In this document: positions 48,721 through 61,119 of the stretch, piece by piece
Layout: every line of letters begins with the position of its first letter
Numbering within the stretch: position 1 is the first letter of the stretch
Source: Ajuga chamaepitys
Taxonomy: Eukaryota; Streptophyta; Magnoliopsida; Lamiales; Lamiaceae
Length of the DNA stretch: 64,000 bases
Assembly: GCA_958295605.1 (NCBI GenBank)
Contig: OY282497.1
Location: forward strand, 22,242,369-22,306,368
Direction of reading: 5' to 3'
Translations under genes and position numbers: made by a program
The notes under the pieces: generated by a model
The model's input: only the letters and a program-made list of their open reading frames with translations
Database searches by the model: none
What the model was told of the DNA's origin: nothing

Positions 48721-48723
48721 CCA

Positions 48724-50264
48724 CTAAGCTTCTTGCTGCCTCTGCCATTCTTGTTGTTGCTCCTGCCATGTCTGTATTTGTGTCCAGCGGTCATCCTCCG
48801 TCTGCCATCGGTTCGCCGTGGCCTGCCAACGATCATCCTTCACCTTCCATCGGCTCTCCATGGCCTGCCAACGGTCATCCTCTACCTGCCATCGGCTCTC
48901 GACTGTATGATGCCATGCAGTCTCACGGGCTTGGCTAGCATGGAAAGCTGCCATGATATCCTGATGACACGATTGGCCCTCTCCTCTATAAAGGGCTAAG
49001 TCGTCCCTGAGTAAGGTAACGAGCCCTTCCATATGCTCCTGAAATTCTCACTGTGACTGTATTGCGGCAGCGGGCCTCTTTGTCTTAGGCCGACGGTGAC
49101 TGCTTCCTTCAGCTGGGTCCTCTTGACCCTGAGTGGTGTCAACATCCGGCTGATGTGTAGCTTAAACTCGACCCACTTGGTACCGCTGCAGGTCAGTGTC
49201 GTCGGGCTGTCGAGATTCAGCCAAGTGAGCTGGTGATGCCAAAGCTAAGTTCCGAGTATTAGAGATACTCGTCACCTCAGTGAGCCCAGGATTTGGTAGG
49301 CGAAGGAATGGTCCCACATTTTGTATTACATATGGGACTCATTGTGGACGGAGTTCGGGCAAACCCTTTCTTGTAGCCCAAGGTTACCACTCGCATCTTC
49401 TCTAAATCCTCCCAAGTGAGAAGGAACTGAGTGGTTACTGTGTCAAGTCAATCACCGGAATGCCACAATCAACTGCTATCGGAGTAATAAGGCCTCCCAC
49501 GTATATGTTATCCCGGTGTTTGAGCACCACTTGCTCAAAGTGCTCAATCATAAAGTCGACTACCGCTACCTTCTTCCCGATAAGCATATGCCACAACAAC
49601 TTCAACTCATTGTGTCGGGCGGCCCCTGTTTCTTTCCTCGCAAAAATAGTAAGGCTGAGGAGCTTCTGAATATACCTGATCACGGGGCTGCGAATCTAAG
49701 AGTTCTTCGAGCTCTTGGCAGAAAAGGGTTGGGCGTCAACAAGGCCTGGGGGAACGGTCAGTTGCCCCCAGAAAGCGTTCACATCAAAAGTAGCGGAACA
49801 AGGGGGACATCGGCATATGGCATCTTATAAATCTTGGATAGTTCTTCCATGGTCTTGGTGAAAGATTGTCCCCCTAGTTGAAATGTGATGATTCCGAGCA
49901 CATTCCCACACTTGTTGGGATCCGTAATGATCTCGAGAGTGCTAAAAAATTCGAGGGTCAGCCCCTTGTATGTCAGCTGGGGTTGCATGACCCCCCGAAG
50001 CCCGGCGGAATCCAAAAGGGAGATCATATTATCATATATCCCCATGTCCTTGAGGAGCTGGTCTCGACCGTACCATGTAGCCATGATCGGTCGGTTGTAC
50101 AGTTTCTTAAACCGCTCTTTGTGGGAGTCCTTTGTCAATACAAAGCCAAAGTGTCGGCTGTCAGTAGGGTCAGACGGTAGCACCGGAGCTGGGGTTTCCA
50201 CAGGTGGCTCTTCGACCATTGCCTGCTTGCCCTTAGCTTGTCTACAACTAGGACGGGGAGGCAT
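48724..50264 (-). pseudogene. Athila 3' ORF (position of the env-like gene), broken
   Basis: Three minus-strand frames. The right one (49779-50264) starts MPPRPSCRQAKGKQAM and contains LTLEFFSTLEI and FQLGGQSFTKTMEELSKIY, a pattern shared by the extra ORF of Athila elements (putative plant transposon protein domain). The middle one (49435-49683) carries ARHNELKLLWHMLIGKKV and NIYVGGLITPIAVDCGI. The left one (48724-49032) has three copies of a W(Q/K)(V/A)(E/K)DDRW-type repeat. Function is unknown. Frameshifts separate the parts. Confidence 0.6.
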
Positions 50265-51430
50265 GATAATAGGTACCTACACCAACGACCCATAAGTATC
50301 CATGTAGTATGAAAAATACCTAAGAATTTGAATATAGCCTGACATACTACAATTTTGAATTAAGGTGGCATGCACGAACATGATACAACTAGGATGAGCA
50401 TATGTAAACGACGATGCAACTGGAGTACAAGCTATTTAGAATGATGCAAGCAAGGTGTTTGACAAAATGTCACAAAGAAGGACCACTCCCAAGGTGTTTG
50501 AAAAAATGTCACAAAGAAGGACCACTCCCAATCAAACAGCCCATAACAACAACACACCAAATCCACGACTAACCCTATGAATGACTCGTCTAGAATCGTC
50601 ACTTGGAGCTAATTTATCGACACAATGCATAAACATATATATTCAACTCCAACTAGCAATAACAAACGAACTTTACCCCCCTAGCATTCACAATAATTCG
50701 AAATTGAAGATGAGATACAAAGGGGAAAGGTTAGCTTCACGTACCGAATGAGTTTAGTCGAGGAAAATTCAAATTTGCGTTTCGCGCCCAAATCGACTCG
50801 CCCAAAAACGTGGTGAAAACCCGAAAGTAATCGGACTAGTTCGTGTTTAGAGGTGTGTGTGTGTGAATAAGTGCTGAATTAGAGTGATTTTTGGGTGGAA
50901 GAATGATTGTGAAAGTGTGTGTTTTTCGCGAGGGGGGGAAGAAAGAATGAGAGAAGAGAACCTGGCCGCGGCCAGGGTTTTATTCTGCTGTTCTACAAGC
51001 CACGGCCGCGCAGATTAGCCACGGCTATGCTTGATTCAGTTGCCGCGGTCGCGCAAAATGGCCAGCGATTATGGTGTTTCTGGAGCAATTTGGCGGTCGC
51101 GGGCCCCGTTTCTAGCTTAGACGCTTTTTCTCTATTTTTCGGACACCCGTCTCAACTTTATGGCATTCCTGGTCCTGTGAACTCATGAAATAGAAGAAAA
51201 GCATGAAATAAAATAGCTCTACTTATAGAAGAAAAATAAAATTATAATAGCGAAAACATCGGGTTGCCTCCCGACAAGCGTTGTTGGTTAACGTCGTTGG
51301 CTTGACGGATGCGATGCTCAGATTGGAGGAGGGTCTTCAACCTGAGTTAACTCTTCGGGAACTTGCTGGAAATTCTCGAAGTATGGCTTAAGTAGATGGC
51401 CATTAACCTTAAACAGTTTCCCCATTTTCT
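50265..51430 (-). other. Athila spacer between integrase and 3' ORF with GC-rich block
   Basis: No coding domain. It holds a 45-bp near-tandem duplication at about 50452-50530 (AAGGTGTTTGA(C/A)AAAATG units). At 50960-51115 is a GC-rich stretch with repeated CCGCGGCCGCGC-like phrases that also occur in the LTRs and in the gag-protease linker. Confidence 0.6.
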
Positions 51431-51436
51431 CATTTT

Positions 51437-52561
51437 TTATTTCGACTGCACCATGGGAAAAACATTAGCAATAATAAATGGACCAATCCACCTAGAGCGT
51501 AACTTACCGGGAAACAACTTTAACCGCGAATGGTATAAGAGCACTTTTTCTCCCACAACAAAATTCTTCCGCGTGATACGAGAATCGTGGAACACTTTTG
51601 TCTTGTCTTTGTAAATGAGCGCATTCTCAAACGCCTCATTCCGTATTTCCTGGAGCTCTTGAAGTTGCAATTTCCGGTGTGTGCCGGTTGTGTCAAAGTC
51701 CATGTTGCACCTTTTTATGGCCCAATAGGCCCTGTGCTCAAGTTCGACCGGCAAATGGCAGGGTTTCCCATAGACTAGTCGATAGGGGGATATGCCGATG
51801 GGAATTTTGAATGCCGTTCGGTATGCCCACAGTGCATCATCAAGGCATAAACTCCAATCTTTCCTGTTAGGTTGCACGGTTTTCTCTAGAATGGTTTTTA
51901 TTTCCCGGTTGGATGTTTCCGCTTGGCCGCTTATCTGGGGGTGATATGCTGTGGAAACTTTGTGTACAACACAATACTTCCTTAGAAAAGCCTCAATGGT
52001 TCGATTGCAAAAGTGCGTCCCCCTGTCGCTGATTATGGCTTTTGGAACTCCAAACCTAGAAAAAAATGTTAGCCTTCACAAAATCTGCGATAACCTTAGA
52101 ATCGTTAGTTCGGGTGGCTTTAGCCTCCACCCATTTGGAAACATAATCAACAGCTAATAAGATGTATGTGTTTCCAAAAGACGACGGGAAGGGTCCCATA
52201 AAGTCCATGCCCCAAGTGTCAAATATCTCACAAATCATGATTGGGTTTTGAGGCATTTCATTCCTCTGGGATCTGTTCCCGGTTCTTTGACAATTATCAC
52301 CGATTTTAAAAATCAAATATGCATCCCTAAACAACGATGGCCAATAAAACCCACTCTCGAGAACCTTATGTGATGTCCTCCTAGACCCAAAGTGTCCCCC
52401 ACAAGCATATGTATGACAAAAAGATAAAATGGAGTGATGTTCTTCTTCAGGCACACACCGTCTAATAACTTGATCCGCACAATGTTTCCATAGATATGGA
52501 TCATCCCAAACAAAGTATTTAGCATCACTTTTAAGTTTATCTTTCCTTGCTTTAGTATAGT
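51437..52561 (-). pseudogene. Athila integrase, right end cut by Copia-3
   Basis: 52056-52454 carries the zinc-binding end (HHSILSFCHTYACGGHFGS, with the second Cys pair partly changed) and the start of the catalytic core (WGMDFMGPFPSSFGNTYILL). The part holding the second Asp and the Glu (51880-52055) is in another frame after a change at an A run near 52062. 51437-51877 carries LWAYRTAFKIPIGISPYRLV and YHSRLKLFPGKLRSRWIGPF, the C-terminal region. Copia-3 is inserted just upstream, separating it from RNase H. Confidence 0.82.
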
Positions 52562-52769
52562 TGTAGATGTCAATTCAATTTCATCAAGTGGACATGTCTT
52601 GTAGTAGAGATTGAGAAGAATCAGGAACCGGGTTTAGGTTGGGAAGAACCGGGCCAGAAAGTCGAGTTTAAAGCAGTTCAGTTTTGGAGGTTGTTGGAGA
52701 ATCGGAGTTGTGACGGTTATAACAGAATTATGCAACGGTTTTGAACCGTTGCATGTGAAACCGTTCAAA
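52562..52769 (+). repeat. Truncated 5' LTR of Copia-3
   Basis: Matches the first 200 or so bases of 56268-56911, up to GTGAAACCGTT, then stops. About 430 bp of LTR, the primer site and most of gag are missing. Confidence 0.85.
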
Positions 52770-52985
52770 ATTAGCGAGAGAAGGGCTCTGCACAGGCTGG
52801 AGAGAAGGGCTCTGCACAGGCTGGAGAAGGTTTGAACATTAAGCTCAAAAAGAATTTCCAAAAGAAGAAGTTCCAGGGATTCAAGGATAACAAATCTGGA
52901 ACTCAGAATGCAAAGAAACAAGGAGACTGGGTTGAAACCAGAAAGTGTAATGCAAACAAGCTGGACATTTGAAGATGGATTGTCC
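52769..52985 (+). pseudogene. Copia-3 gag remnant with frameshifted zinc knuckle
   Basis: Encodes the basic run before the zinc knuckle (KKFQGFKDNKSG) and then KCNANKLDI-stop. The codons fit a CX2CX4HX4C knuckle only if small indels are allowed. A 25-bp unit around GAGAAGGGCTCTGCACAGGC is repeated twice in tandem at 52778-52826. Confidence 0.65.
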
Positions 52986-54336
52986 ACAAAAGAAGAAGAA
53001 GCAGGAGAATCAGAGGGCAGAAGTAGCTATGACAGAGCATCAAGAAGACACTCCAGAAGTCTTAAACATCACAGAAACAAAAATGGAAAAGGAATGGGTT
53101 CTTGATACTGGGTGTTCATTCCATATGTGTCCCAATGAATCCTGGTTCAAGGATTTACAGAAAGAAGATGGTGGATGTGTATTACTGGGAAATCACCACT
53201 CCTGCAGAGTTAAAGGCATAGGATCAGTTCAAATAAAAATGCATGATGGAGTCATCAGAACTATTTCTCAAGTAAGGTATGTTCCTGGACTGAAGAGAAA
53301 TCTCCTATCTCTTGGTTCTCTTGTGGCAAATGGCTGTCAGTTTAAGTCACTTGATGGTTATCTTCACATCACTAAACACAACAAGCTGGTAATCAAAGGA
53401 AGGCAACACAATGGCTTGTTTATTTTGATTGGATCACCTGTGATAGGATGTGCTGAATCTGTGATAAGAAGAGAAGATGTTATGAAGTGGCATAGAAGAC
53501 TGGGTCATATTGGAGAGAAAGGATTGAAGGAGTTATCAAAGAAGGGCATCATTGGTGAAATGGGAAATAGAACACTGGATTTCTGGGACAAGTGTGCTCT
53601 AGGAAAAGCCAAGAAGCTGCCTTATGCTAAAGGGATAAATTCCACTCAAGAGCCACTTGATTGTGTACACTCTGATATTTGGGGGCCTTCAAGAACAGAA
53701 ACACATGGAGGAGGAAGGTATTTCATGTCCATCATTGATGATTACAGTAGAAAAACATGGGTATTTGTTTTAAGGAACAAGAGTGATGCATTTCTTAAGT
53801 TTAAAACATGGTTGAGTCAGGTGGAGAACCTAAGAGGGAAGAAACTAAAACATCATAGCACAGATAATGGCTTGGAATATCTATCCACTGAATTCACAGG
53901 GTTTTGCAAAGAGAAGGGCATCACAAGGCACAAATATGTCCCACTAAACCCCCAACAAAATGTGGTTGCTGAAAGATTTAACAGAACTGTGCTGGAAAGA
54001 GTAAGATGTATGTTGATTGATGCTGGATCACCTAAATCATTCTGGGGGGAAACTATAAACACTGCATGCTATTTGATCAATAGGTCACCATCATCAACTC
54101 TAGGATTCAAAACTCCAGAAGAAGTGTGGAGAGGAAAGATACCAAACTACCATGACTTAAGAGTGTTTGGTTGTCTGGCCTATGCTCACATTAGGCAAGA
54201 CAAACTTGAGGCAAGAGCACAGAGATGTGTATTCCTAGGATATCCTGAGGGCATAAAAGGCTACAGGTTATGGTGCTTGGAACAGGGAAACCAGAAGCTC
54301 TTGATAAGTAGAGATGTAAGGTTAATGAGGATGTGA
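52969..54336 (+). pseudogene. Copia-3 protease and integrase
   Basis: A 455-codon open frame. The protease motif VLDTGCSFHMCPNESW is near residue 45. The pre-integrase zinc-binding region is WHRRLGHIGEKGLKELSKKG. The integrase core has SDIWGPS, the central STDNGLEY, and AERFNRTVLERVRCML with the catalytic Glu. The C-terminal FGCLAYAHI and CVFLGYPEGIKGYRLW blocks follow. The catalytic triad is complete. A 1-bp deletion near 54322 ends the frame (LMRM-stop) just before the linker, so the reverse transcriptase is out of frame. Confidence 0.88.
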
Positions 54337-56203
54337 TGGGCTACAACTCTACTGGAAGTCAAGAGGAGGTTGATGGTGCTGTGGAACCTGAAAGAACTTC
54401 TATTCAGGTGGAGCTTAATGAGGAGCAGATACCACCAGAAAAGAATACTCAAGCTCAACAAGAAGATGGCAGTTCATCAGAAGATGAAGAGGGTCAAACT
54501 ATGATTGCAAATCTCAGAACTTATAGCATAGGAAGAGACAGACCAAGAAGACAAATCCAAAGGCCTGATTTCTATGGACAAGCTGGAAGTGTATATTATG
54601 CATTGAGTGTAGCAGAAGACTTGGAATTTCAAGAGCCTAGTAGTTTCAAGGAGGCAATAAGTTGCAGTGAGAGTGAACACTGGATAGGGGCCATGATGGA
54701 GGAAATGGAATCTCTGGAGAGAATCCAAACCTGGAAGCTTGTAGGCAAACCAAAAGGGCAGAAGCTAGTTAGTTCAAAATGGATCTACAAGAAAAAGGTA
54801 GAGGCTGGAAAAGCTGATAAAATCAGATATAAAGCAAGGCTGGTGGGCAGGGGCTTCACACAAAGAGAAGGTAGTGATTATAATGAGGTGTTTTCTCCAG
54901 TAGTGAAGCATTGTTCTATCAGGTTACTTTTATCAAAGGTAACTCAAGAAGACATGGAACTACAACAGTTAGACGTCAAGACAGCATTCCTGCATGGTGA
55001 TTTAGTTGAAAAGATATACATGAAGCAACCTGAGGGCTTTTTGATTCCAGGAAATGAAGAGAAGGTCTGTTTTCTTAGGAAGTCACTCTATGGGTTGAAA
55101 CAGAGTCCCAGGCAGTGGAATAAGAAGTTCAATGAGTTTATGATTAGTGCAGGATTCATAAGAAGCTTATATGACAGCTGTGTATACTTTAACAAAGGGT
55201 CAAGACTTGAACAAGTGTTTCTGCTATTATATGTGGATGATATGCTCATTGCCAGTAAGAGTATTGATAAGATACAACAGTTAAAGGGAAGATTGAGTTC
55301 ATAATTTGACATGAAGGATCTTGGGGAAGCCAGAAAGATTCTTGGAATGGACATCATTAGAAGAAGAAAGACTGGAACATTATGGCTCTCATAGAGACAG
55401 TATTTGCAGAAGGTTGTGGAGAGATTTCACATGCATGAGTCAAGACCAGTGAATATCCCAGTTAATCTACAAACTAAGCTATCCAAGGATCAGTGCCCTA
55501 AGACAGAAGCTGAGGAGATTCACATGAAGAATGTTCCATATGCCAGTGGTGTTGGCAGTTTGATGTATGGAATGATATGTAGCAGGCCAGACTTGGCCTA
55601 TAGTGTGTCTCTGGTAAGCATGTATATGTAAAATCCTAGAGAATCACATTGGGAAGCTTTGAAGCAGTTTTTAAGATATCTGAAAGGGTCTATCAGTATG
55701 GGGTTAAAGTTCCAGAAACAAGAAGCTAGTACTATACCTTTGATTGGATATGTTGATGCAGACTTTGCTGGGAACTTGGATACTAGGAAATCTATTAACA
55801 GGGTATGTCTTTACTGTGTATGGAACAGTGTTGGAAGAGTGTACAACAGTCTGTAGTTGCTTTGTCAACAACTAAGGCAGAATTCATTGCCTTAACTGAG
55901 GCAATCAAGGAAGCTCTGTAGCTCAAGGGAATCCTCAAGGACTTGGGGATAAGACAAGAATGTGTTACTATTCAGTGTGATAACCAAAGTGCTCTTCACT
56001 TGGTGAAACATCAAGCTTTTCATGAGAGGTCTAAGCATATTGATGTTAGACTTCATTTTTCAAGAGATGTAATTGAAGCTGGGTCTGTTGAAGTGAAGAA
56101 AGTGCATCCTTTGGATAATGCGGCAGATTTTCTGACTAAGGCAGTCCCAAGGAGTAAGATGGTTCATTGCTCAAGCCTGATAAGGCTTGAACATTGCAAT
56201 TAA
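54333..56203 (+). pseudogene. Copia-3 reverse transcriptase and RNase H
   Basis: The open part (to 55304) has KWIYKKKVEAGKADKIRYKA, LQQLDVKTAFLHGDLVEKIY, SLYGLKQSPRQWNKKF and the catalytic LLLYVDDMLIASKSID. An in-frame TAA ends it at 55304, and further stops occur near 55393, 55631 and 55920. The RNase H section shows DADFAGNLDTRKS, VVALSTTKAEFIALTEA and QCDNQSALHLVKHQAF. The domain order is intact but the stops disable it. Confidence 0.88.
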
Positions 56204-56267
56204 AACCTGGAGGTGACAAGGCAGTTTGAGGTGATGAAGTGCACTTGAATTCATTGAGGTGGAGATT

Positions 56268-56911
56268 TGTAGATGTCAATTCAATTTCATCAAGTGGACA
56301 TGTCTTGTAGTAGAGATTGAGAAGAATCAGGAACCGGGTTTAGGTTGGGAAGAACCGGTCCAGAAAGTAGGGTTTAAAGCAGTTCAGTTTTGGAGGTTGT
56401 TGGAGAACCGGAGTTGTGACGGTTATAACAGAATTATGCAACGGTTTTGAACCGTTGCATGTGAAACCGTTGTCAAAGGCGTGTAACCAGTTTTTCAAGC
56501 AGTTGAAACAGAATTGCTTCCAGCCTCTGAAGTTTCTTGATTCGAGCTTAGTTCTATATATACATTTGTTCCACTTGTAAAGACGAGTTGATACACGTAT
56601 TTTTCCCTCTGTAAACACTACACAATCATTAGAATTAGAAAGCTAGGGTTCTTAAGCTCAATTCGGTTTGTGAATTGGGGCTTCTGGTTTTCTGGGATAT
56701 TTCTTGTAATTAATTGTTCAGTGGAGTGAATTGAGGTGTATAGAGCCTCCGTGGATGTAGATCACTTTGATCAAACCACGTAAAAGCTTTGTGTTCTTCA
56801 TTTGGTTTCTGGTTTTGTGTTCGGTTTTGTTTGGCCGATTTTTCATTTCATTTTCATTCATTTCTGGATTGAATTCATTTGTGTGTGTTGTAAGTGATTC
56901 AGATCTTAACA
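56268..56911 (+). repeat. 3' LTR of Copia-3
   Basis: Starts TGTAGATGTC and ends AGATCTTAACA. It contains the 9-bp inverted repeat GCAACGGTTTTGAACCGTTGC-like hairpin (arms at 56438 and 56450) and several MYB-type motifs. Confidence 0.88.
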
Positions 56912-57418
56912 ATAGTTAGCGCGCAAATAACGAGATGCAAGAAAATTAACTAAGTCGGCGTACCATGGTGTATTGGGAAGTGTTGTGGGGTAAGGAATAT
57001 GTGTAACCTGAAGTAATTGCTCATCGGGAAATTCTTCTCGCAGTGGTTGTACATTCTCTTGTAGGGATAACCGACTCAAGTGGTCGGCCACCGAATTCTC
57101 AACTCCTTTCTTGTCTCGGATTTCTATATCGAACTCTTGTAGGAAGAGGATCCACCGTATTAGCCTCGGTTTTGCCTCCTTCTTTGATAGTAAATATCTA
57201 AGAGCTGCATGATCAGAATAGAAAATGATTTTAGTGCCCAATAAAAACGAATGAAATTTCTCTAAAGCAAAGACAATTGCTAAACGTTCTTTCTCCGTCG
57301 TGGTGTAGTTCGATTGGGCTGGGTTCAGGGTTCGGGAAGCGTAGTAGATAACGTGTGACGTTTTCCCCATCTTTTGTCCTAACACCGCCTCTATCGCACA
57401 ATCACTTGCATCGCACAT
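56912..57418 (-). pseudogene. Athila RNase H
   Basis: The minus-strand frame starts MCDASDCAIEAVLGQ with the first catalytic Asp. It continues with HVIYYASRTLNPAQSNYTTT and EKERLAIVFALEKFHSFLLG, then FYSDHAALRYLLSKKEAKPR with the further Asp. A linker ending ASRYLRANY follows, where Copia-3 is inserted. Nearly complete as a domain. An interruption lies at 57418-57450 between it and the reverse transcriptase. Confidence 0.87.
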
Positions 57419-57449
57419 GATTTCAAAATGGGAGGTCCCAATTCGGTGG

Positions 57450-58580
57450 TTAAATGATAGGCAGTGTGGTGAGTGCTTCTTTCAATTGATTAAAGGCAGC
57501 CTTACACTCGTCGGTCATCTCCAATTCTACATCTTTTTGTAATAGCTTGCACAAAGGTGATGAGATCTTGGAAAAATCCTTGATGAACCTCCTGTGAAAA
57601 CCTGCATGACCAAGGAAAGAGCGAATCTCCCGCACACTGGCGGGGTAAGGCAAAGAGGTAATAATATCAATCTTCGACTTATCAACTTCTATACCCCTAG
57701 ATGATACAATATGACCCAAAACTATCCCTTGTTCGACCATAAAATGACATTTCCCCCAGTTCAAAACAAGGTTAGTGTCGACACACCTTTTTAAGATAAG
57801 TACCAGATTTTCAAGGCTGTTTTCAAATGTTTCCCCGTACACACTAAAGTCGTCCATAAAGACTTCTATTATGTGACCCACATACTCAGAAAATATACTT
57901 ACCATACAACGTTGGAATGTCGCTGGGGCATTGCACAATTTGAATGGCATTCTTCTTCAAGCAAACGTTCCAAAGGGGCACGTGAACATGGTTTTTTGTT
58001 GATCCTCTGGCGCTATAGCGATTTGAAAGTATCCTGAAAAACCATCTAGAAAACAGTAAAATGAATGCCCTGCTAATATTTCTAGCATTTGATCAATAAA
58101 CGGTAAAGGAAAATGGTCCTTTCGAGTCATTGCATTCAACTTGCGATAGTCAATGCAAACTCGCCACCTAGTTTGTAACCGAGTAGGGACCAACTCACCC
58201 TCTTTGTTTTCTACGACCGTTACTCCAGATTTTTTCGGCACTACCTGTGTGGGGCTGATGTACTTACTGTCGGAGATTGGATAGATGATGCCTACGTTCA
58301 ATAGCTTAATCACCTCCTTCTTGACCACTTCCATCATTGGCGGATTCAATCGCCTTTATGGTTCTTTACTCGGTTTGGAGTCTTCTTCAAGGAGTATCCT
58401 GTGCATATACAGCGAGGGGCTGATCCCCTGGATATCGCCTATTTTCCATCCAATTGCTCTCTTATGTTCCTTTAGAACTTCTATCAATGCTGCTTCTTGC
58501 TGTGGGGTCAGTCTCGATGAGATGATAACAGGCAGAGTTCCACTCTTTCCCAAATAAGCATATTTCTGATGCTCGGGCAA
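57450..58580 (-). pseudogene. Athila reverse transcriptase
   Basis: 58356-58580 carries the pre-RT block (TPQQEAALIEVLKEHKRAIG and GISPSLYMHRI). 57957-58349 carries WRVCIDYRKLNAMTRKDHFP and FLDGFSGYFQIAIAPEDQQK. 57450-57950 carries MPFKLCNAPATFQRCM and the catalytic box EVFMDDFSVYG, with Met in the variable place. The parts are separated by in-frame stops, including a TGA at 57957-57959 where a Tyr is usual. Otherwise the domain is well preserved. Confidence 0.88.
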
Positions 58581-58732
58581 GGACTTGAGTTCTAATTTAG
58601 GTGCTTCGACTGTAGAGGAAGTAGCTTTTGATCAGTTTCAGGTAAATCAATGAATTTTTGCTCATACCTTGGTTTGGCGGTTTGAAGGGATTGGAGGGAC
58701 GCTACGAGCTCGACCAACTCTTTATTGGCCTT

Positions 58733-59743
58733 TCAAAGTTCAAAGGTGTCCTTCTCTAAGTCCTTCGTTAGCACAATTCCCAAAGGTTCCCTGCATGTCA
58801 ACTGAAAAGCTTCCTCTACGAGAGGGTCAATTACGCTTACAGAAAAAACATAATTCACATCCTCCGGGTGTCTCATAGCATCGTAAATATTAAAGTTAAC
58901 AAGTTGCCCAGCAAATTCCATAGTTAAAGTTTCCTCACTGACATCAATTTTTGTTTGAGCGGTATTTATAAACGGCCGCCCTAACAAAATTGGAGGAGGT
59001 GTAGGAGAATCTCCTTGCATATCTAGAACATAAAAATCAGCGGGAAATACTAGGTCACCTACTTCAACTAAGACATCTTCAATTAGACCATCGGGGTACG
59101 TGTTAATACGGTCTGCTAATTGAATTACTATCCTAGTTTCTTTCAGTGGTCCTAGGTTTAATGCATGAAATATTGCTCTTGGCATTACATTAATGGAAGC
59201 TCCTAGGTCTAGCATGGCACGTTCAATGTTTGTGGTTTCTATTCTACATGGGATGGTTAACATACCTGGATCCTTACATTTAGGTGGAATCTTCTTTTGG
59301 AAGATTGCTGAGACGTTTTCTCCCATCAGGACCCTTTCATCCTCCTTAAGTTTACGCTTGTTGGTACATAGCTCTTTTAAAAAATTAGCATATCTGGGGA
59401 TTTGCTTGATAGCGCCAATCAAAGGAATGTTGATGTCAACCTTGCGAAACACATCCAAAATCTCCTTCTCGTTGTCGGGTCAAGCAGTTCTGATCATACG
59501 ACTGGGAAAAGGGAGTGGTTGAGACAGAATTGATGCAGAATTGCTGATTTTTGGCTGAACAGGGGCCGCGGCCGCGCTGGTATGCGGCGGTCGCGCAACT
59601 TGTACAGAGATTTCACCTTCAGGTTCGTTGAGCTGGGCGCAGCCGCGGCAGACTTCTGCAGTTTCGTCCAGAATTTTGTTTATACCATCTTCCAATGTTT
59701 GCTCGGGCTTCTTAAGCTCTCCAAGCTGATTACCACTCCTCAA
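58733..59743 (-). pseudogene. Athila aspartic protease and gag-protease linker
   Basis: 58733-59458 has VFRKVDINIPLIGAIKQIPR, the protease active-site phrase LDLGASINVMPRAIF (a DLGA variant of the usual D(T/S)GA), and PILLGRPFINTAQTKIDV. This combination is characteristic of Athila elements. 59480-59743 is the linker; it ends in a stop before the protease frame. The stretch ARPPHTSAAAAPVQ in it is encoded by the GC-rich module also seen in the LTR. Confidence 0.85.
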
Positions 59744-59916
59744 TGTGATGGCACTAACATTTCATGGGTTTCTTTCGGGTTGTGATGGCAGTTTTCCACT
59801 CTGCATATTCTCTAGTCGGCTTATAGCAGTTGCCATCTGGCTTATCCGTGTCTCGAGATTCTTGATGCTCGATGTTGCATCCTTCGGAAATTGCACAGTA
59901 TTTGTTGCTAAAGTCT

Positions 59917-61119
59917 TCACAATATTAGCCAAGGATGAGTCAGGTGCTTGTTTGACTGGCTGCTTCGTGTAATACATACCTCTAGGTGGTGGAGGTCTGT
60001 TTTGCCCACTTGACTGGCCTTACTGATTGCCATAGCTGAAATTTGGATGATCCCTCCATCCTGGGTTATAGGACTGAGAGTAGGGGTCATATTTCCTGCC
60101 TTGGAACCAGTTCCGACAGCATTGGCATGTGCTTCGAGCTCATTTCCCAGAACTTCGCAATTATCAATTGTGTGATCCGTGGTATCACATATTCGGCAAG
60201 GTCGGATATTTGAACTTCCCCGCATAACAGCTTTCTGCACCATTTTAGTAAGCTGGTCAATCTTCGCATCCATTTGAGAATCATTTACCTCTCTCACTAT
60301 CCGTGTAGAGGCATCCCTGGTCCCAAACTGTTGAGTCTTAGCAGCCATTTTCGAAATGAGTGCTCTAGCAGCTGTCGGGGTCTTGTCACATAGGTCTCCC
60401 CCACTGGCAGAGTCTAACATGTTCCTATTAGACTGCGTCATCCCTTCATAAAAGTATTGGATGAGTAGCTGTTCAGTGATCTGATGTTGTGGGCATCTAG
60501 CCACCAGTTTTTCAAAGCGTTTCCAATACTCATACAAGGTCTCTCCGGGCAGTTGTATCGCTCCACTAATTTCTTTCCGGATGTTCGTGGCCTTAGATGC
60601 AGGAAAGTACTTCTCCAAGAACCGGGCCTCCATTTCCTCCCAAGTTTTTATAGATGTTGAGGGTAAGTAATAGAGCTAATCCTTGGCCATATCCTTCAGA
60701 GAAAAAGGAAATGCATGCAGTTTTATCTGTTCTTCTGTGACTTTAATAGGCTTCATGCTCGAACAGATAATATGGAACTCCTTCAGATGTTTGTGCGGGT
60801 CTTCTCCTGCTAACCCATGGAAAGAGGGCAATAGGTGAATTAACCCTGATCGGAGTTCGAAAGTGGTATCCTCCCCTAGATCAGGGAAGGTGATGCAGAG
60901 AGGCTGGTGAGTAGTGCCAGTGGTGGCCAATTCCCTCATAGTCCTTTTGCCTGCCATTGCTTCTAGCTCAGGTTCAGAATCGGAAGAATTCTCGGTGGCA
61001 AAAGGCAACGCTTCGAATTCCTCTCGATTTTCTCTTGCTTGTCTTCTCAGAATACGATCTCTACGAGTTATCTCTGGGTCAAAAAGCAATTCCTTATTTC
61101 TGCATGAACGGGTGATCAT
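59917..61119 (-). pseudogene. Athila gag
   Basis: The frame starts MITRSCRNKELLFDP at 61119. It contains GEDPHKHLKEFHIICSSMKP, then an in-frame TAG at 60676-60678 where a Trp is usual. 59917-60633 continues with EARFLEKYFPASKATNIRKE and GETLYEYWKRFEKLVARCPQ of the Retrotrans_gag domain, and the CRICDTTDHTIDNC zinc-knuckle-like motif near 60190. A frame change follows near 60090. The protein would form the particle shell; this copy is interrupted. Confidence 0.85.

Larger units (their letters stand above)
52562..56911 (+). mobile_element. Copia retrotransposon with truncated 5' end (Copia-3)
   Basis: The perfect 5-bp repeat ATAGT flanks it (52557-52561 and 56912-56916). The 5' LTR is only about 208 bp (52562-52769) and is followed directly by the end of gag. 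The 3' LTR is 644 bp. Protease, integrase, reverse transcriptase and RNase H follow in the Copia order. It interrupts the Athila polyprotein between RNase H and integrase; the flanking codons would rejoin in frame. It belongs to the same family as Copia-2 and has the same PPT, AGGTGGAGATT. Confidence 0.9.
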
